From NCBI GenBank assembly GCA_002591725.1, contig NJAL01000005.1, positions 186,001 through 250,000 on the forward strand: a stretch of DNA of 64,000 nt. The letters run 5' to 3'. Below the pieces are notes generated by a model that was not told the origin of the DNA, did no database searches, and saw only the letters and a list, made by a program, of their open reading frames with translations. Numbering within the stretch: the first letter of the stretch is position 1; each line of letters begins with the position of its first letter. This document shows positions 40,561 through 50,223 of the stretch, piece by piece. The position numbers were made by a program, and so were the translations under genes. The stretch comes from Candidatus Didemnitutus mandela (GTDB taxonomy: Bacteria > Verrucomicrobiota > Verrucomicrobiia > Opitutales > Opitutaceae).

Positions 40561-41278
40561 TGCGGCACTTCGCGAGATAGAGTTGGAATGGGGTGCCTTT
40601 GTAGTCGGCCGGCAGCCACTGTTCGAGCTACTCATCCATAAGTTTATCAGGTCGCGCCAGGATTGTTGTTAGCTCCTCCCGTGCGAACTTTCTGAATTCA
40701 CCTAGTTTTTCGATAATTTGAATATAGATGCATCATCCGCGAGACATCGTCAGTCGGAAAAGAGGGGGCGGAAATTCGACGTTTGTTGTTCCGTCTCCAC
40801 AGGGGCCGAGAAAACTAGCTATAACTTCCATCGAGATCACCGAACTACCTAAGTATTTTCCCAATGGCTGCGAACTGCAGGGCTAAGCACATAAGCCGAG
40901 GGCCACGAACCAGAAATTTTCCTCGTGATCGTAAGGAGCCGATCATGTCGCCCCACACATGCCAGATCGAGACCGCGCAGACTCCCTCAGCCACTCCATA
41001 ATGGTTCAAATAGGCGATACCAAAGCCGTCCTTTCCGGTCGCCGTATAAAAATTTCCCCTCGTACAGTATCTTCTTTTCTTCTTTTTATTGACGAAGATT
41101 CTGAGCACCAACGTTAGTTAGCGGTCATTAACTTCGCTTACCAGCTTAAAGAACCGTTCGTTCCTCGATTCCAGCTCCTCGAAATTAAACAGATTATGTG
41201 CGATAAACGTCGCTCCAGCAGGAGGTTTGATCGCATGAGAAGTTGCCGATGTTTCGGCATTGGAGCGGCCAAATTGAA
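40561..41278. other. eroded region between GspE/PilB relic and obg
   Basis: No intact gene. Minus-strand fragments near 40560-40720 (for example ADYKGTPFQLYLAKCRTLGL) are protein-like and may be the N-terminal part of the ATPase relic or another lost gene. obg ends into this region with no clear terminator. Confidence 0.4.
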
Positions 41279-42310
41279 TCAAGCCACCACCGTTGGCAAT
41301 GCCACTTGTTTTTTGCGCAGTTTCCGAACCCGTTTTAATAACTCTTTTTTTAACTTCGGAATCCCTTTACCGCTCAGACAGGAAATCGACAGGATCTCAG
41401 CCTTCTTGTAGCACATTTTGAATTTCTTCAAATTTGCAGCCGCTGCTTCCTCGTCCATCTTGTTAGCCACAACCAGCAACGGTTTCTTCAGTAAGGCCGG
41501 ATTATAGAGTTCGAGCTCATTGACCAGTTGCTTGTAGTCTTCGCGGGGGTCGCGTCCGTCAGTCCCAGCCATGTCAACGATCACGAGCAGCAGCGCGCAA
41601 CGCTCGATGTGACGGAGAAAACGGTGCCCCAACCCGAGATTCTCACCCGCTCCGGAAATGAGTCCTGGAACGTCGGCCAGAACCAAACGATCATATTCCA
41701 TCGGATAACTAACGATGCCGATCTGAGGGTGCAGCGTGGTAAAGGGATATGGCGCTGTCTTTGATCGGGCATTGGTGATGGTCGTGATAAGAAAGGATTT
41801 GCCAGCGTTTGGAAAACCCACAAGACCGACGTCCGCGATGCTCTTCAACTCTAGCCGGTACTCTCCTTGTTCCCCGGGCTCGCCTGGACCGGACTGCCGC
41901 GGAGCCCGATTGATCGAACTCTTGAAACGCGTGTTGCCGGATCCACCCTTACCACCCTTGCAAAGTACAAACTCCTGACGATCCTCGAGGATTTCTGTCA
42001 CGAAGCCGCCAGTCTCGAGATTATAAACGATGATGCCGAGCGGCACACGCAAAATCGCCGGGTGACCCTCACGACCGTTGCAGTTTTTTCCCCGGCCATC
42101 TTTCCCACGCTCGGCGATCCATTGTGGTTTGTATTTCAAGTCGACTAGGTTGTTTTTGTCGTTGTCACCGCGCAGGACAATATCGCCGCCCTTGCCTCCG
42201 TCGCCACCATTCGGACCACCCCAAGGATTGTATTTTTCGCATCGAAAACTTACGCAGCCACAGCCGCCGTCGCCAGCCCGGACTTTGATGCTGGTCTCAT
42301 CGATAAACAT
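41279..42310 (-). CDS. obg: GTPase Obg
   Basis: Essential GTPase that monitors 50S ribosome maturation and links it to growth. The 343 residues have the glycine-rich Obg fold (1 to about 158; GGPNGGDGGKGGDI near 31-44). The G domain follows: G1 GFPNAGKS at 165-172, G2 TTLHP at 191-195, G3 DVPGL at 213-217, G4 NKMD near 290-293, G5 near 307-311. Length is typical with a short basic C-terminus. It follows ftsZ by 18 bases on the minus strand, an extension of the dcw cluster. Confidence 0.97.
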   Translation of the reverse strand: MFIDETSIKVRAGDGGCGCVSFRCEKYNPWGGPNGGDGGKGGDIVLRGDNDKNNLVDLKYKPQWIAERGKDGRGKNCNGREGHPAILRVPLGIIVYNLETGGFVTEILEDRQEFVLCKGGKGGSGNTRFKSSINRAPRQSGPGEPGEQGEYRLELKSIADVGLVGFPNAGKSFLITTITNARSKTAPYPFTTLHPQIGIVSYPMEYDRLVLADVPGLISGAGENLGLGHRFLRHIERCALLLVIVDMAGTDGRDPREDYKQLVNELELYNPALLKKPLLVVANKMDEEAAAANLKKFKMCYKKAEILSISCLSGKGIPKLKKELLKRVRKLRKKQVALPTVVA

Positions 42311-42328
42311 AGGTAAGCTGCTTTTCGA

Positions 42329-43630
42329 TCAGGCTATGATCTTAATCCCTTTGCGCAAGTAGGTTGGTACATCGAGGTCCTGCCCCTCGAAAAAGTTTTG
42401 GTCCGACTTGTCGAAGAAGCCGCGAACCGCCGAAGCTTCAGCACTGTTAAAATTGAATACTTCCTGCACGGTTGGCGCTGTCTTGCTTGGAGGGAGCTGT
42501 GAATCGCTCACGCGCTGGCATTCCCATTTCTCGGGAACGACCGGCGCGGGCGGATCCGCCGTAGGAGCCTCACTGGCTAACGCCTTCACAGGTGTAGCCG
42601 GTTTTTCCGGTAGGCGTGTTGCTGGGAGCGCACGACGCACAAAGCTTCCGCTGTGCGATTCAGCGACGCCGAGCACACAAATTTCGATCCGGTCCTGCAT
42701 ATCCTTGTCGACCACTGCCCCCATGATTACGTGCCCTTCGCGACCGAATTCTTCGGTTACCACGCTCATGGTCTCATTCACCAGCGAAAGACTGAGTCCG
42801 GGACCACCGGTAATGTTGACAAGCAAGCGATCCGACTTAAAGGTGAAATCCGACTTGTGCAGCAGTGGACAGTTTTTCAACGCTTCGAGCGCTTCCGCAC
42901 TGGCGTTTCTCCCCTGTCCCAGCCCGAGCCCAAACAAAGTTTTACCGCCTCGTTTCTGGAAAGCCTGCCGCAAAGTCGAAAAATCAAGATTGATTAGGCC
43001 GGTGCGCGACAACATGCTCCAAATCGATTTTATCCCCCGTCCTACCAAATCATTGGACTTGGCAAAGGCGTCGAGCATGCTTATCCGCTCCGCTCCTTCC
43101 TGCAACAGCAAGTCGTTGGCGAGTTGGATAACGGCATGGCAACTTTCGCGTAGTCTCGCCAGCGCGTCTTCTGCTTGTTTTCGTCGGCAGCTGCCTTCGT
43201 ACGTGAACGGCAGCGTGACAAAGGCGATCACTAGGGCGCCCATTTTAGCTGCGACTTCCGCGATAACCGAGGCTGCACCCGAGCCTGTGCCACCGCCAAG
43301 GCCAGCAACAAGGAAGACCAAATCGACGCCGCGCACAAGCTCCGCGATCTTCTCGCGGTCTGCACATGCCGCCTCATAACCAAGCGCCAGATCGCCACCG
43401 GTGCTGAGGCCGCGCGTGAGCGTCGAACCGATCAAAATCTTATTTTGTACTAGCGAGGCGTTGAGCGCCTTTAAATCGGTGTTGATTACGGCGTACTGGA
43501 GCTGGTCGATATTCTCCATCTTTAGGCGGTCGACTGCGTTGGTGCCTGCGCCTCCGATTCCGATGAGTTTGATACCAACATCGCAATGGGTGAACGCCTC
43601 GAGTTGAGGTTCGTTGAGAAAAAGGTTCAT
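42329..43630 (-). CDS. ftsZ: cell division protein FtsZ
   Basis: Tubulin-like GTPase that forms the Z ring. The 433 residues have the nucleotide loop IGGAGTNAVDRL (25-36; most bacteria have GGGGNAV), the NTD at 50-52, the tubulin signature GGGTGSGAA at 112-120, and the T5 region VTLPFTYEG. The synergy loop that completes the catalytic site on the next subunit reads GLINLDFST (211-219). The position of E. coli Asp212 is Thr219 here, while the first Asp (216) is kept. A proline-rich linker (about 345-395) leads to the C-terminal peptide DLDVPTYLRKG, which binds FtsA. It starts 9 bases after ftsA. Confidence 0.97.
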   Translation of the reverse strand: MNLFLNEPQLEAFTHCDVGIKLIGIGGAGTNAVDRLKMENIDQLQYAVINTDLKALNASLVQNKILIGSTLTRGLSTGGDLALGYEAACADREKIAELVRGVDLVFLVAGLGGGTGSGAASVIAEVAAKMGALVIAFVTLPFTYEGSCRRKQAEDALARLRESCHAVIQLANDLLLQEGAERISMLDAFAKSNDLVGRGIKSIWSMLSRTGLINLDFSTLRQAFQKRGGKTLFGLGLGQGRNASAEALEALKNCPLLHKSDFTFKSDRLLVNITGGPGLSLSLVNETMSVVTEEFGREGHVIMGAVVDKDMQDRIEICVLGVAESHSGSFVRRALPATRLPEKPATPVKALASEAPTADPPAPVVPEKWECQRVSDSQLPPSKTAPTVQEVFNFNSAEASAVRGFFDKSDQNFFEGQDLDVPTYLRKGIKIIA

Positions 43631-43639
43631 AGAAGCGAA

Positions 43640-44854
43640 TTAAGAAAAAAAATTTTTAAGTTTGCTGAACAGACCGACTTTTCTTTGCGTCCGTGCTGGG
43701 TGCTCGCAAGCGGCACGAAGGCCGAACTGGTAGATGCCGAGAACGGTGCTGAATATCGGATCATTCAACTCGTCTTTTACCCACGAGAGTGGTTCGCAAC
43801 GCCGCACCGGTAATCCGAAAACGCGGTTTGCTGCCTCATCGATGCTAGACAGTTTCGCCGCGCCACCAGTAAGCACTACACCTGCTCGGCAACGTTCGGG
43901 AGCAAACTTAAGACCGAGCTTCTTTTTCACGACTTCAAACAGCTCATGCGCGCGTGTCGCCGTGATAATTTCGATAGTGTTCTTCGAAATCTGGCGGTCG
44001 ACGAAAGACATATCGTCTTTCGTCAGCCACACCTTTTCATTGCGATCGTGTGTCTGCACCATGCCGCATCCGTAACGCAGTTTCAGCATTTCCGCCTGCA
44101 TCACGGTCACGCGAAGGCCGATCGAAAGGTCGTTGGTGAAATGATCGCCGCCGATAGGCAACACGCCGGTAGCGAATACATGCCCATTGCGGTAAACCAC
44201 GTAATCGGTCACTCCTTTGCCGATATCAAGCACAAGCACGCCATGGAGCTGTTCTTCCTCGGTGGTGAGAAGCGAACCGCTCGCGAGCGCAGAAAGCACA
44301 AGCTCGCGGACTTTTAAGTGATAGCCGGAAACAACATGGATATTGTCGGAAATCTTGCTCTCCTCACCATGCACTATCCAGTAGCCAACTTCGAGTCGAT
44401 TACCGATATGGTGCTCAGGATTGGTAACGGAGCGGCCATCAATCCGAAAGGGGAAACGAATTGCGTGGATGTGGGAGCGACCTACAGGGAGCTCTTTTTG
44501 TTGTGCAAGCTGGCACGCGGTCGCAATGTCGAGCTGGGTAACAATGTTGTCGGCCGACTTCACGGCCAGCGAGACCTCATTGTAGAAACTGTCAATGTGG
44601 CCGCCGGTCTGGGCGAGCCATACCTCGTCGATATGGGTGCCAGCCTTCTTCTCGGCCCTCTCCAGGGCGTAATGTGTAGCCTCGCAAGCCGCCTTGTAGT
44701 CGACAACTTCGCCTTTCATGACGCCATGCGATTGTGCTAGGCCGACACCAATGATGTTGAGCGTGCGCCCACGCGAGATCTCACCCACAAGGGCGGAAAC
44801 TTTCCCTGTACCGAGTTCGACGGCGCCCACAATTCTATGAGTCTTAGAGATCAC
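43640..44854 (-). CDS. ftsA: cell division protein FtsA
   Basis: Actin-like membrane tether of the Z ring. I chose the GTG at 44854 (VISKTHRIVGAVELGTGKVS), which overlaps the ftsQ stop by 11 bases and has AGGGA a few bases upstream. An ATG at 44917 in the same frame would overlap ftsQ by 74 bases. The protein, 404 residues, has the phosphate-1 AVELGTGKVSALVG, the 1C-domain SHMA region, LVLDIGKGVTDYVV and VVLTGGAAKLSSIDE. A short C-terminal amphipathic end (KVGLFSKLKNFFS) fits the membrane-binding helix. ftsZ follows after 9 bases. Confidence 0.94.
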   Translation of the reverse strand: MISKTHRIVGAVELGTGKVSALVGEISRGRTLNIIGVGLAQSHGVMKGEVVDYKAACEATHYALERAEKKAGTHIDEVWLAQTGGHIDSFYNEVSLAVKSADNIVTQLDIATACQLAQQKELPVGRSHIHAIRFPFRIDGRSVTNPEHHIGNRLEVGYWIVHGEESKISDNIHVVSGYHLKVRELVLSALASGSLLTTEEEQLHGVLVLDIGKGVTDYVVYRNGHVFATGVLPIGGDHFTNDLSIGLRVTVMQAEMLKLRYGCGMVQTHDRNEKVWLTKDDMSFVDRQISKNTIEIITATRAHELFEVVKKKLGLKFAPERCRAGVVLTGGAAKLSSIDEAANRVFGLPVRRCEPLSWVKDELNDPIFSTVLGIYQFGLRAACEHPARTQRKVGLFSKLKNFFS

Positions 44855-45836
44855 GTTTCCCTTTTTTTCGTCTTTTAGAAGCGGCAGCTTGAAATGGGTG
44901 GGAGACACGCTTATCATTCTTTTTAATCTCGTTAGGTGTCTGTGTCATCCGCACAATAGCCTCGATGCCGAGAGCCAAGTTAACCGACTCCACAGATGCC
45001 GAAGATACCTGCTTTGTAATACCGATAATGTAGTTCAACTGCGCAAGCTGTTTGAAGAAATTTTCTTTGCTGGAAAAAATGGTCTCTGGGGTATCGCGCG
45101 ACTTTACAAAAATCTCATCGCGAGTCGCGAAGTTCGCCAGCGATACCACTACCGAGTCGCGATAGAGATGCGGAGCGTACAGCTTCGCTATAGTAAAAAG
45201 CTCCGCAACCGCGTTCATCCCAACGATCGGCTCATACCCTTTATCCGTTGCTGTGATATGCACGCCATCGAGCCACGGCAGCGATGCGAAAAGCGAGCAG
45301 CTGTAGTTGAGGCCGGCATAAATCGTGCCATCTTTCGCCACGAACAATTGCTCTATTTTGCCCGACCCATTTTGTACCTGGAGCCGGGCCACGGGAGTGC
45401 GCTCCTGTAGGGAAACGACAAGCAAATCCGGAAAACTGCGGGTGAGCACTGATGTGCGCACTTGGTCGAATCCGAGCAATCGCTCCCGCAACGACACCAA
45501 ATCGAGCGCCATCATGGATATTTTTTCCGGCAACGCTAAGGTCTGTTTTACCCACTCTTTGGTCAGCGTGCCATTGGTCACTATGAAAATATCGCGCACA
45601 GGCTCGCTGCTTATCACCGAAGCCAACGCCCTCCGGTTATTTGTCCAGAGGTAAATAAACACCACTCCGCCCAAGACCGCCGTGCCAAGAGCCGTGCTGA
45701 TCAGGACCGTTTTGCAAAAAAACCACAGCTTTCTGCGGCGGCCGCGTTTCGACATGGCGCGCAGCTTCACTTTCTGGCAGGTTTTCCGCCAGGAGCTGTC
45801 TCCCACAGCGCTTGGCGTTGGAGTAGCGACACTCAT
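44844..45836 (-). CDS. ftsQ: cell division protein FtsQ
   Basis: Bitopic divisome protein that links early and late division proteins. The 330 residues have a basic cytoplasmic stretch (16-37), one membrane segment at about 38-64 and a periplasmic part that begins with a POTRA-like domain (IFIVTNGTLTKEWVKQTLAL to VVSLQERTPVARL). FtsQ proteins diverge fast, so identity rests on topology, the 'R.fP..l.v.v.Er.PvA' motif and the place between ddl and ftsA. The ftsQ stop overlaps the ftsA start. The C-terminal tail is lysine-rich. Confidence 0.88.
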   Translation of the reverse strand: MSVATPTPSAVGDSSWRKTCQKVKLRAMSKRGRRRKLWFFCKTVLISTALGTAVLGGVVFIYLWTNNRRALASVISSEPVRDIFIVTNGTLTKEWVKQTLALPEKISMMALDLVSLRERLLGFDQVRTSVLTRSFPDLLVVSLQERTPVARLQVQNGSGKIEQLFVAKDGTIYAGLNYSCSLFASLPWLDGVHITATDKGYEPIVGMNAVAELFTIAKLYAPHLYRDSVVVSLANFATRDEIFVKSRDTPETIFSSKENFFKQLAQLNYIIGITKQVSSASVESVNLALGIEAIVRMTQTPNEIKKNDKRVSHPFQAAASKRRKKGKRDL

Positions 45837-45839
45837 GTC

Positions 45840-46763
45840 TTACTTTCGTGCGGCTTGAAAACGTTGAAATGCGAGCGCGACCAGCTCGCGACACAACGCA
45901 TTGAAGTTTAACCCTACACAGCGAGCGCTCATCGGCAGCAAGCTCATTTCCTTCATTCCAGGGAGGGTGTTGATTTCGAGAAAATAAAGTTCTCCTTCCG
46001 TGGAAAGTATGAAGTCAGCGCGCGCATAGTCACGACAACCGCACGCGACGAAGGCCAGCTTGGCGAGTTGTCGGACTTCTGTTGTGACTTTCGTCGAGAG
46101 CTGCGCCGGGGCGTGATATTCTGTGAACCCTTTGGTGTATTTGCTCGTGTAGTCAAAAACGCCTGATTTTGGAGCAATTTCCACGATGCCCATGGGGCGA
46201 CCACCGAGGATACCAACCGTCAATTCGCGCCCGACGATTTTCTTTTCGACCACCCATTCGCCCTCAGACAGGATAGAAAATGCTGTTTCGAGTTGCACCT
46301 GCGACCCGATCATTTGTAAGCCGACGCTGCTTCCCTGTTTGTTGGGCTTGAGCACCACCTGTTCACCCAAATTACGCACGAGGTCGATAACCGCTGGTTT
46401 TCCCGTGGTATGGAAAAAACAGCCTGGCGCCACACGCACTCCTACGGTGGAAACAGTCTGGCGGGTACTCCATTTATTAAAACAGAGCTCGCTTGCCCGT
46501 GCATCGGCACTGGCGTAGCTGAACCCGCCTGCATCGAGTAGGCGTTGCAAACCGCCATCCTCACCAAAGGTTCCGGGCTGCACAATGCAGACGACATGCT
46601 CTGCGGGGTCGAGACCATCAGGAAGTTGATCCTCATCCAACACGAAGAGGCGTGTAGGATGAGCAAACGCCATCGCCTGCGCCACCGCTTTGCTCGACGC
46701 TAGCGAAACATCACGTTCTGCCGAGGTTCCTCCGCATAAAACCGCCACTAGGGGTTCTTTCAC
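45840..46763 (-). CDS. ddl: D-alanine-D-alanine ligase
   Basis: ATP-grasp enzyme that joins two D-alanines for the UDP-MurNAc pentapeptide. I favour the GTG at 46763 (VKEPLVAVLCGGTSAERDVS): it overlaps the murC-murB stop as GTGA and has AAGGA at good spacing. An in-frame ATG at 46778 is the alternative. Motifs: GGTSAERDVSL near 10-20, VLKPNKQGSSVG (ATP loop), VGRELTVGILG, and DYARADFILSTEGELYFLEINTLPGM, the metal and D-Ala site. Normal length. It depends on D-alanine supply, and the only alanine racemase trace in the window is a relic. Confidence 0.95.
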   Translation of the reverse strand: MKEPLVAVLCGGTSAERDVSLASSKAVAQAMAFAHPTRLFVLDEDQLPDGLDPAEHVVCIVQPGTFGEDGGLQRLLDAGGFSYASADARASELCFNKWSTRQTVSTVGVRVAPGCFFHTTGKPAVIDLVRNLGEQVVLKPNKQGSSVGLQMIGSQVQLETAFSILSEGEWVVEKKIVGRELTVGILGGRPMGIVEIAPKSGVFDYTSKYTKGFTEYHAPAQLSTKVTTEVRQLAKLAFVACGCRDYARADFILSTEGELYFLEINTLPGMKEMSLLPMSARCVGLNFNALCRELVALAFQRFQAARK

Positions 46764-49087
46764 AGCAATTCCTTCCATTCTTTACCAAAGAGTAAAATCT
46801 CCGGTTCTAGCTCGATACCGCATGCCGCCTTCGCCCGTTTTCGAATCTTCTGGATAAACACCATAATGTCTGCACTCGTAGCGTGGCCGCGATTCACAAT
46901 AAAATTCCCGTGCACGGAGGAGACTTCAGCATCGCCCACCCGCTCGCCTTTCAAACCAAGTTCATCAATCAGGCGGCCGGCCGACATAGTGGCCGGATTT
47001 TTAAAAATGCAACCCGCGCTTGGCTCACGCGGCTGCGATCCCATTCGCCATTTCTGATAAACTTCGATCTTGCGCTTCACTTCATCGCTCGCCACCTGCG
47101 CCGCAGGCCGCAGGAAAGCACCGGTCGCAATCGCGTTTTCCAACTCGAAGCAACACCGATAGACCACGCGCATTTCGGCGTTCTTTTTAACCTGTTTCTC
47201 GCCCGTAAATGTAAGAAGATGAACCTCGTCCACAACATCGAACGTCCAGCTACCCATTGCGCCCGCGTTCATCCGTAGCGCACCACCGAGCGACCCGGGA
47301 ATACCCTCGAGAAATTCGAAGCCGCTAAATCCTGCTTTTGCCGCAAGACCACATAAATTTTTTAGCCGTAACCCAGCGCCCGCCCAAAGACGACCGTCCG
47401 GCTGAAGTTCAAAGGCCTGCCATGAGGGATGCGCAAGACAGATAACGAGGCCGTCTACGCCTTCGTCTGGTACCAGTAGGTTCGATCCGCGGCCGAGTAT
47501 GAACACCGATAGCTCGTGCGCATACGCCTCGCGCAAAAGAACTTGTAGATCGGTTTCGCTCGCCGGCTCCGCATAAGCCCGAGCCGGGCCGCCGATACGA
47601 ATGGTGGTTTTGGGCGCTAGGGGCTCGCGCATAGTGAGCTTCGTCGTCACTGACAGTCGCATCTGCAGATCTCCGACGAATTGACGCCATATAGCATCGC
47701 GCTGGGCGGCCCGCTGTAACGTCGCCGCAAAATCATGTGCGAACTCTCCGATGTCCCCAGCTCCGACAAAAACCAGTGTGTCGCCCGGTTGTAATGTGCC
47801 GCTCAGCGCCCTCGCCGTGCCCGACCGATCGCCCGGTAGGTAAGTAATAGGTTGGCCGTAACCGGATTTTTTTAGCTCGATGTAAATATCCGTTGTAGTA
47901 CCGCCCGTCACGGGCGGCTCGCCCGCCGAATAGACATCGAGCAGGAAAAGCAAATCCGCCGGCGCAAGAGCAGCTGCGAGCTCAGCCTTGAATTGCACTG
48001 TGCGTGTATAGCGGTGCGGCTGGAATACCGCCACAAGCCGTTTTGCACCCACCTCAAAGCTGCTCAGTAAGGCGCGAACTTCCGTTGGGTGATGTGCGTA
48101 ATCTTCGACTACCGTAATATCAGGCGAGGCATAGAGATAGGTCTGGCGCCGTTGCACACCGGGAAAATACGTTAACGCCTTGCGCGCAAGACGGGCGCCC
48201 AGCGTCTGCGCCACAGCCAATGCAGCGGCGGCATTCGCAGCATTGAAGGCACCAAGTGCTCGTACGCTAACTTCACCAAGCGTGAAGCTGCCACTAAGCC
48301 GTAGTGTTTGCAACGGCGATACTTCAACGGCGATTTGAAATTCGAAATCGCCGGTACGCCCAAACGTCCGAACCTTTCCGGCTATCGCACATTTCTGCAC
48401 CAGCCGTGTCGAAACCGGACATGCATCGTTCACAAAAATAAGCCGATGTGTGCGGGAAAAAAACGCGGCGAATTCTGTCTCGATCGCCTCGCGGGTAGTG
48501 TAACGGTCGGCGTGATCCCAGTCGAGATTCACTGCAAGAGTGATCTCCGGAGAAAAACCGCCAATAGTCCCGTCGCTTTCGTCGATCTCGGCGACTAGCC
48601 AATCACTTTTAGTGACCCGTGCTGGCGGAATGAGATTGCCCTCGAAGAGGCCACCGAGAATCCAGCTGCACTTGAAATTTGCTTGTTGGAGCGCCGCGAC
48701 CAGCATCGCTGTCGTCGTGGTCTTTCCGTGCGAACCCACGATCGCGACTAGTTTTTTCCAACGGGCTAGTTCCGCTAGCATCTCGCCCCGGCGCAGGGTA
48801 GGAACGCCAGCGCCAGCCAGGCGGCGCCGGGCTGGGTGCGACTCACCCAGTGCAGAAGAATAGACCGCAAGACCAGCGTCCGCTGAGAGCGCTTCAACAC
48901 TACCGAGTTTAATTCCAGCCTTTTCCAAAAGCTCACGCGCAGCCGGGTTCCAATGATCATCTTCGGCACTAACAACAAAACCGAGTTCGGCTAGATAAAG
49001 GCCAAGCGGCATCATACCCATACCACTGGCACCGAGCAAGTGCACCCGTCGCACTGTACGGCCGGAAATGGTTGGCTGTTCGTTCAT
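46760..49087 (-). CDS. murC-murB: MurC-MurB fusion: UDP-MurNAc-L-alanine ligase and UDP-MurNAc dehydrogenase
   Basis: One 775-residue chain holds two successive peptidoglycan steps. Residues 1 to about 460 are MurC, with the UDP-binding HLLGASGMGMMPLG, the ATP loop IVGSHGKTTTTAM (116-128) and EDYAHHPTEVRALL. Residues about 475-775 are the flavoprotein MurB, with GRGSNLLV near 545, GFEFLEGIPGSLGGALRMNAG near 600, and the end SVHGNFIVNRGHATSAD. MurB reduces UDP-GlcNAc-enolpyruvate to UDP-MurNAc and MurC adds L-Ala to it, so the fusion joins product to next enzyme. The start ATG overlaps the murG stop by four bases. Confidence 0.96.
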   Translation of the reverse strand: MNEQPTISGRTVRRVHLLGASGMGMMPLGLYLAELGFVVSAEDDHWNPAARELLEKAGIKLGSVEALSADAGLAVYSSALGESHPARRRLAGAGVPTLRRGEMLAELARWKKLVAIVGSHGKTTTTAMLVAALQQANFKCSWILGGLFEGNLIPPARVTKSDWLVAEIDESDGTIGGFSPEITLAVNLDWDHADRYTTREAIETEFAAFFSRTHRLIFVNDACPVSTRLVQKCAIAGKVRTFGRTGDFEFQIAVEVSPLQTLRLSGSFTLGEVSVRALGAFNAANAAAALAVAQTLGARLARKALTYFPGVQRRQTYLYASPDITVVEDYAHHPTEVRALLSSFEVGAKRLVAVFQPHRYTRTVQFKAELAAALAPADLLFLLDVYSAGEPPVTGGTTTDIYIELKKSGYGQPITYLPGDRSGTARALSGTLQPGDTLVFVGAGDIGEFAHDFAATLQRAAQRDAIWRQFVGDLQMRLSVTTKLTMREPLAPKTTIRIGGPARAYAEPASETDLQVLLREAYAHELSVFILGRGSNLLVPDEGVDGLVICLAHPSWQAFELQPDGRLWAGAGLRLKNLCGLAAKAGFSGFEFLEGIPGSLGGALRMNAGAMGSWTFDVVDEVHLLTFTGEKQVKKNAEMRVVYRCCFELENAIATGAFLRPAAQVASDEVKRKIEVYQKWRMGSQPREPSAGCIFKNPATMSAGRLIDELGLKGERVGDAEVSSVHGNFIVNRGHATSADIMVFIQKIRKRAKAACGIELEPEILLFGKEWKELL

Positions 49088-50223
49088 GCCTCCTTCGATT
49101 GCGCTGGTGTATACCGGCGGTGGTGCACCAACGGTAGCTTCTGTGCGAGCGCCTCGAGATCGCTGACGAGAATCTCAATCGTGTCCTCGCGTGCCATCCT
49201 GTGCAGGTTGTCTCGAAATTTGTTTAATAGCCAGTCGTTGGAAAGCACATCTAACACCTCCTGTTGTAACAGCGACAGTGTGGATTGGTCGACGGCAATG
49301 CCGCCACCCTGTTGCTCGAAATTGCGAGCATTTGCCCACTGGTGATTGTCCGCTGCCGTGGGCAGCGGCACAAGAATCGCGGGCGTTTCACAGCGAATGA
49401 GTTCCGCGATGGTGCCGGCTCCGGCGCGGCTGACAGCCAAGTCGGCCGCTGAAAGTAATGTGCCCACACGGTCGGAAAACGACTCGCGCCACGCTCGTAC
49501 AGTATTGCCGTTTCGCGAACGAAACTCGCGCACGCCATCGGCACCCTTGCCCAAGCCTGTCACGCACCAGAGCTGCACTTCCTCGCAAGCAAAGGTTTCA
49601 GCGCTCATCTCGAACCAGTCGTTCAACGAACCCGAGCCTTGACTTCCACCGAGCACAACGAGAAGTTTTTGACTCGGGTCAACGCCAAGCACAGCACGCG
49701 CCTCGAACTTCGGCAGGCGACGCACCGTGCTGCGTACCGGAAGTCCGACATGACGCGACGTCAAGCCACGCTGGCTGCCTAGCCGCACGCCGGGCGGAAG
49801 GTAGAGGAGATTTGCAAAACGGGCGAGCAGCCGGATCGCTCGACCCGGAACCCGGTTGGCTTCATGCAACACTATGGGAATGTTTACCAACCATCCTGCC
49901 AATACGACAGCGGCGTTGGTGAAGGCACCAAAACCAACGATGACATCGAACCGCCATACACGGAAAAATTTGAGGCTAAAAAACAACCCCTGGGCCTGCC
50001 GCCAGTGAAAGCGCAACTGTACATCCGGCCGCCAGCCAAAGGATGCGCTCGGCACGCACACAGTTTTTAATTTTGGATATTGTTCGACAAAGCGCGCATC
50101 AACCCTTTTCTGACTGATGAAAAGGATCGCCTCGTGGCCACGCGCGAGCAGTGTTTCGGCTAAGGCGATTCCGGGCGCGAGGTGTCCACCGGTGCCACCA
50201 CAGGCAATCAGAAATCGGCTCAT
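49084..50223 (-). CDS. murG: UDP-GlcNAc:lipid I GlcNAc transferase MurG
   Basis: Membrane-associated glycosyltransferase that makes lipid II. I chose the ATG at 50223 (MSRFLIACGGTGGHLAPGIA), which overlaps the ftsW stop as ATGA; the frame is open upstream but not family-like. The 379 residues have the lipid-binding GGTGGHLAPG (9-18), HEANRVPGRAIR, the second G loop VLGGSQGSGSLNDW and the nucleotide-binding SRAGAGTIAELIRCETPAIL with VPLPTAADNHQWANA. Length is normal. Confidence 0.96.
   Translation of the reverse strand: MSRFLIACGGTGGHLAPGIALAETLLARGHEAILFISQKRVDARFVEQYPKLKTVCVPSASFGWRPDVQLRFHWRQAQGLFFSLKFFRVWRFDVIVGFGAFTNAAVVLAGWLVNIPIVLHEANRVPGRAIRLLARFANLLYLPPGVRLGSQRGLTSRHVGLPVRSTVRRLPKFEARAVLGVDPSQKLLVVLGGSQGSGSLNDWFEMSAETFACEEVQLWCVTGLGKGADGVREFRSRNGNTVRAWRESFSDRVGTLLSAADLAVSRAGAGTIAELIRCETPAILVPLPTAADNHQWANARNFEQQGGGIAVDQSTLSLLQQEVLDVLSNDWLLNKFRDNLHRMAREDTIEILVSDLEALAQKLPLVHHRRYTPAQSKEA

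Noticed and set aside
42408-43379. 323-codon plus-strand frame
   Set aside because: Antisense of ftsZ; composition typical of a shadow.
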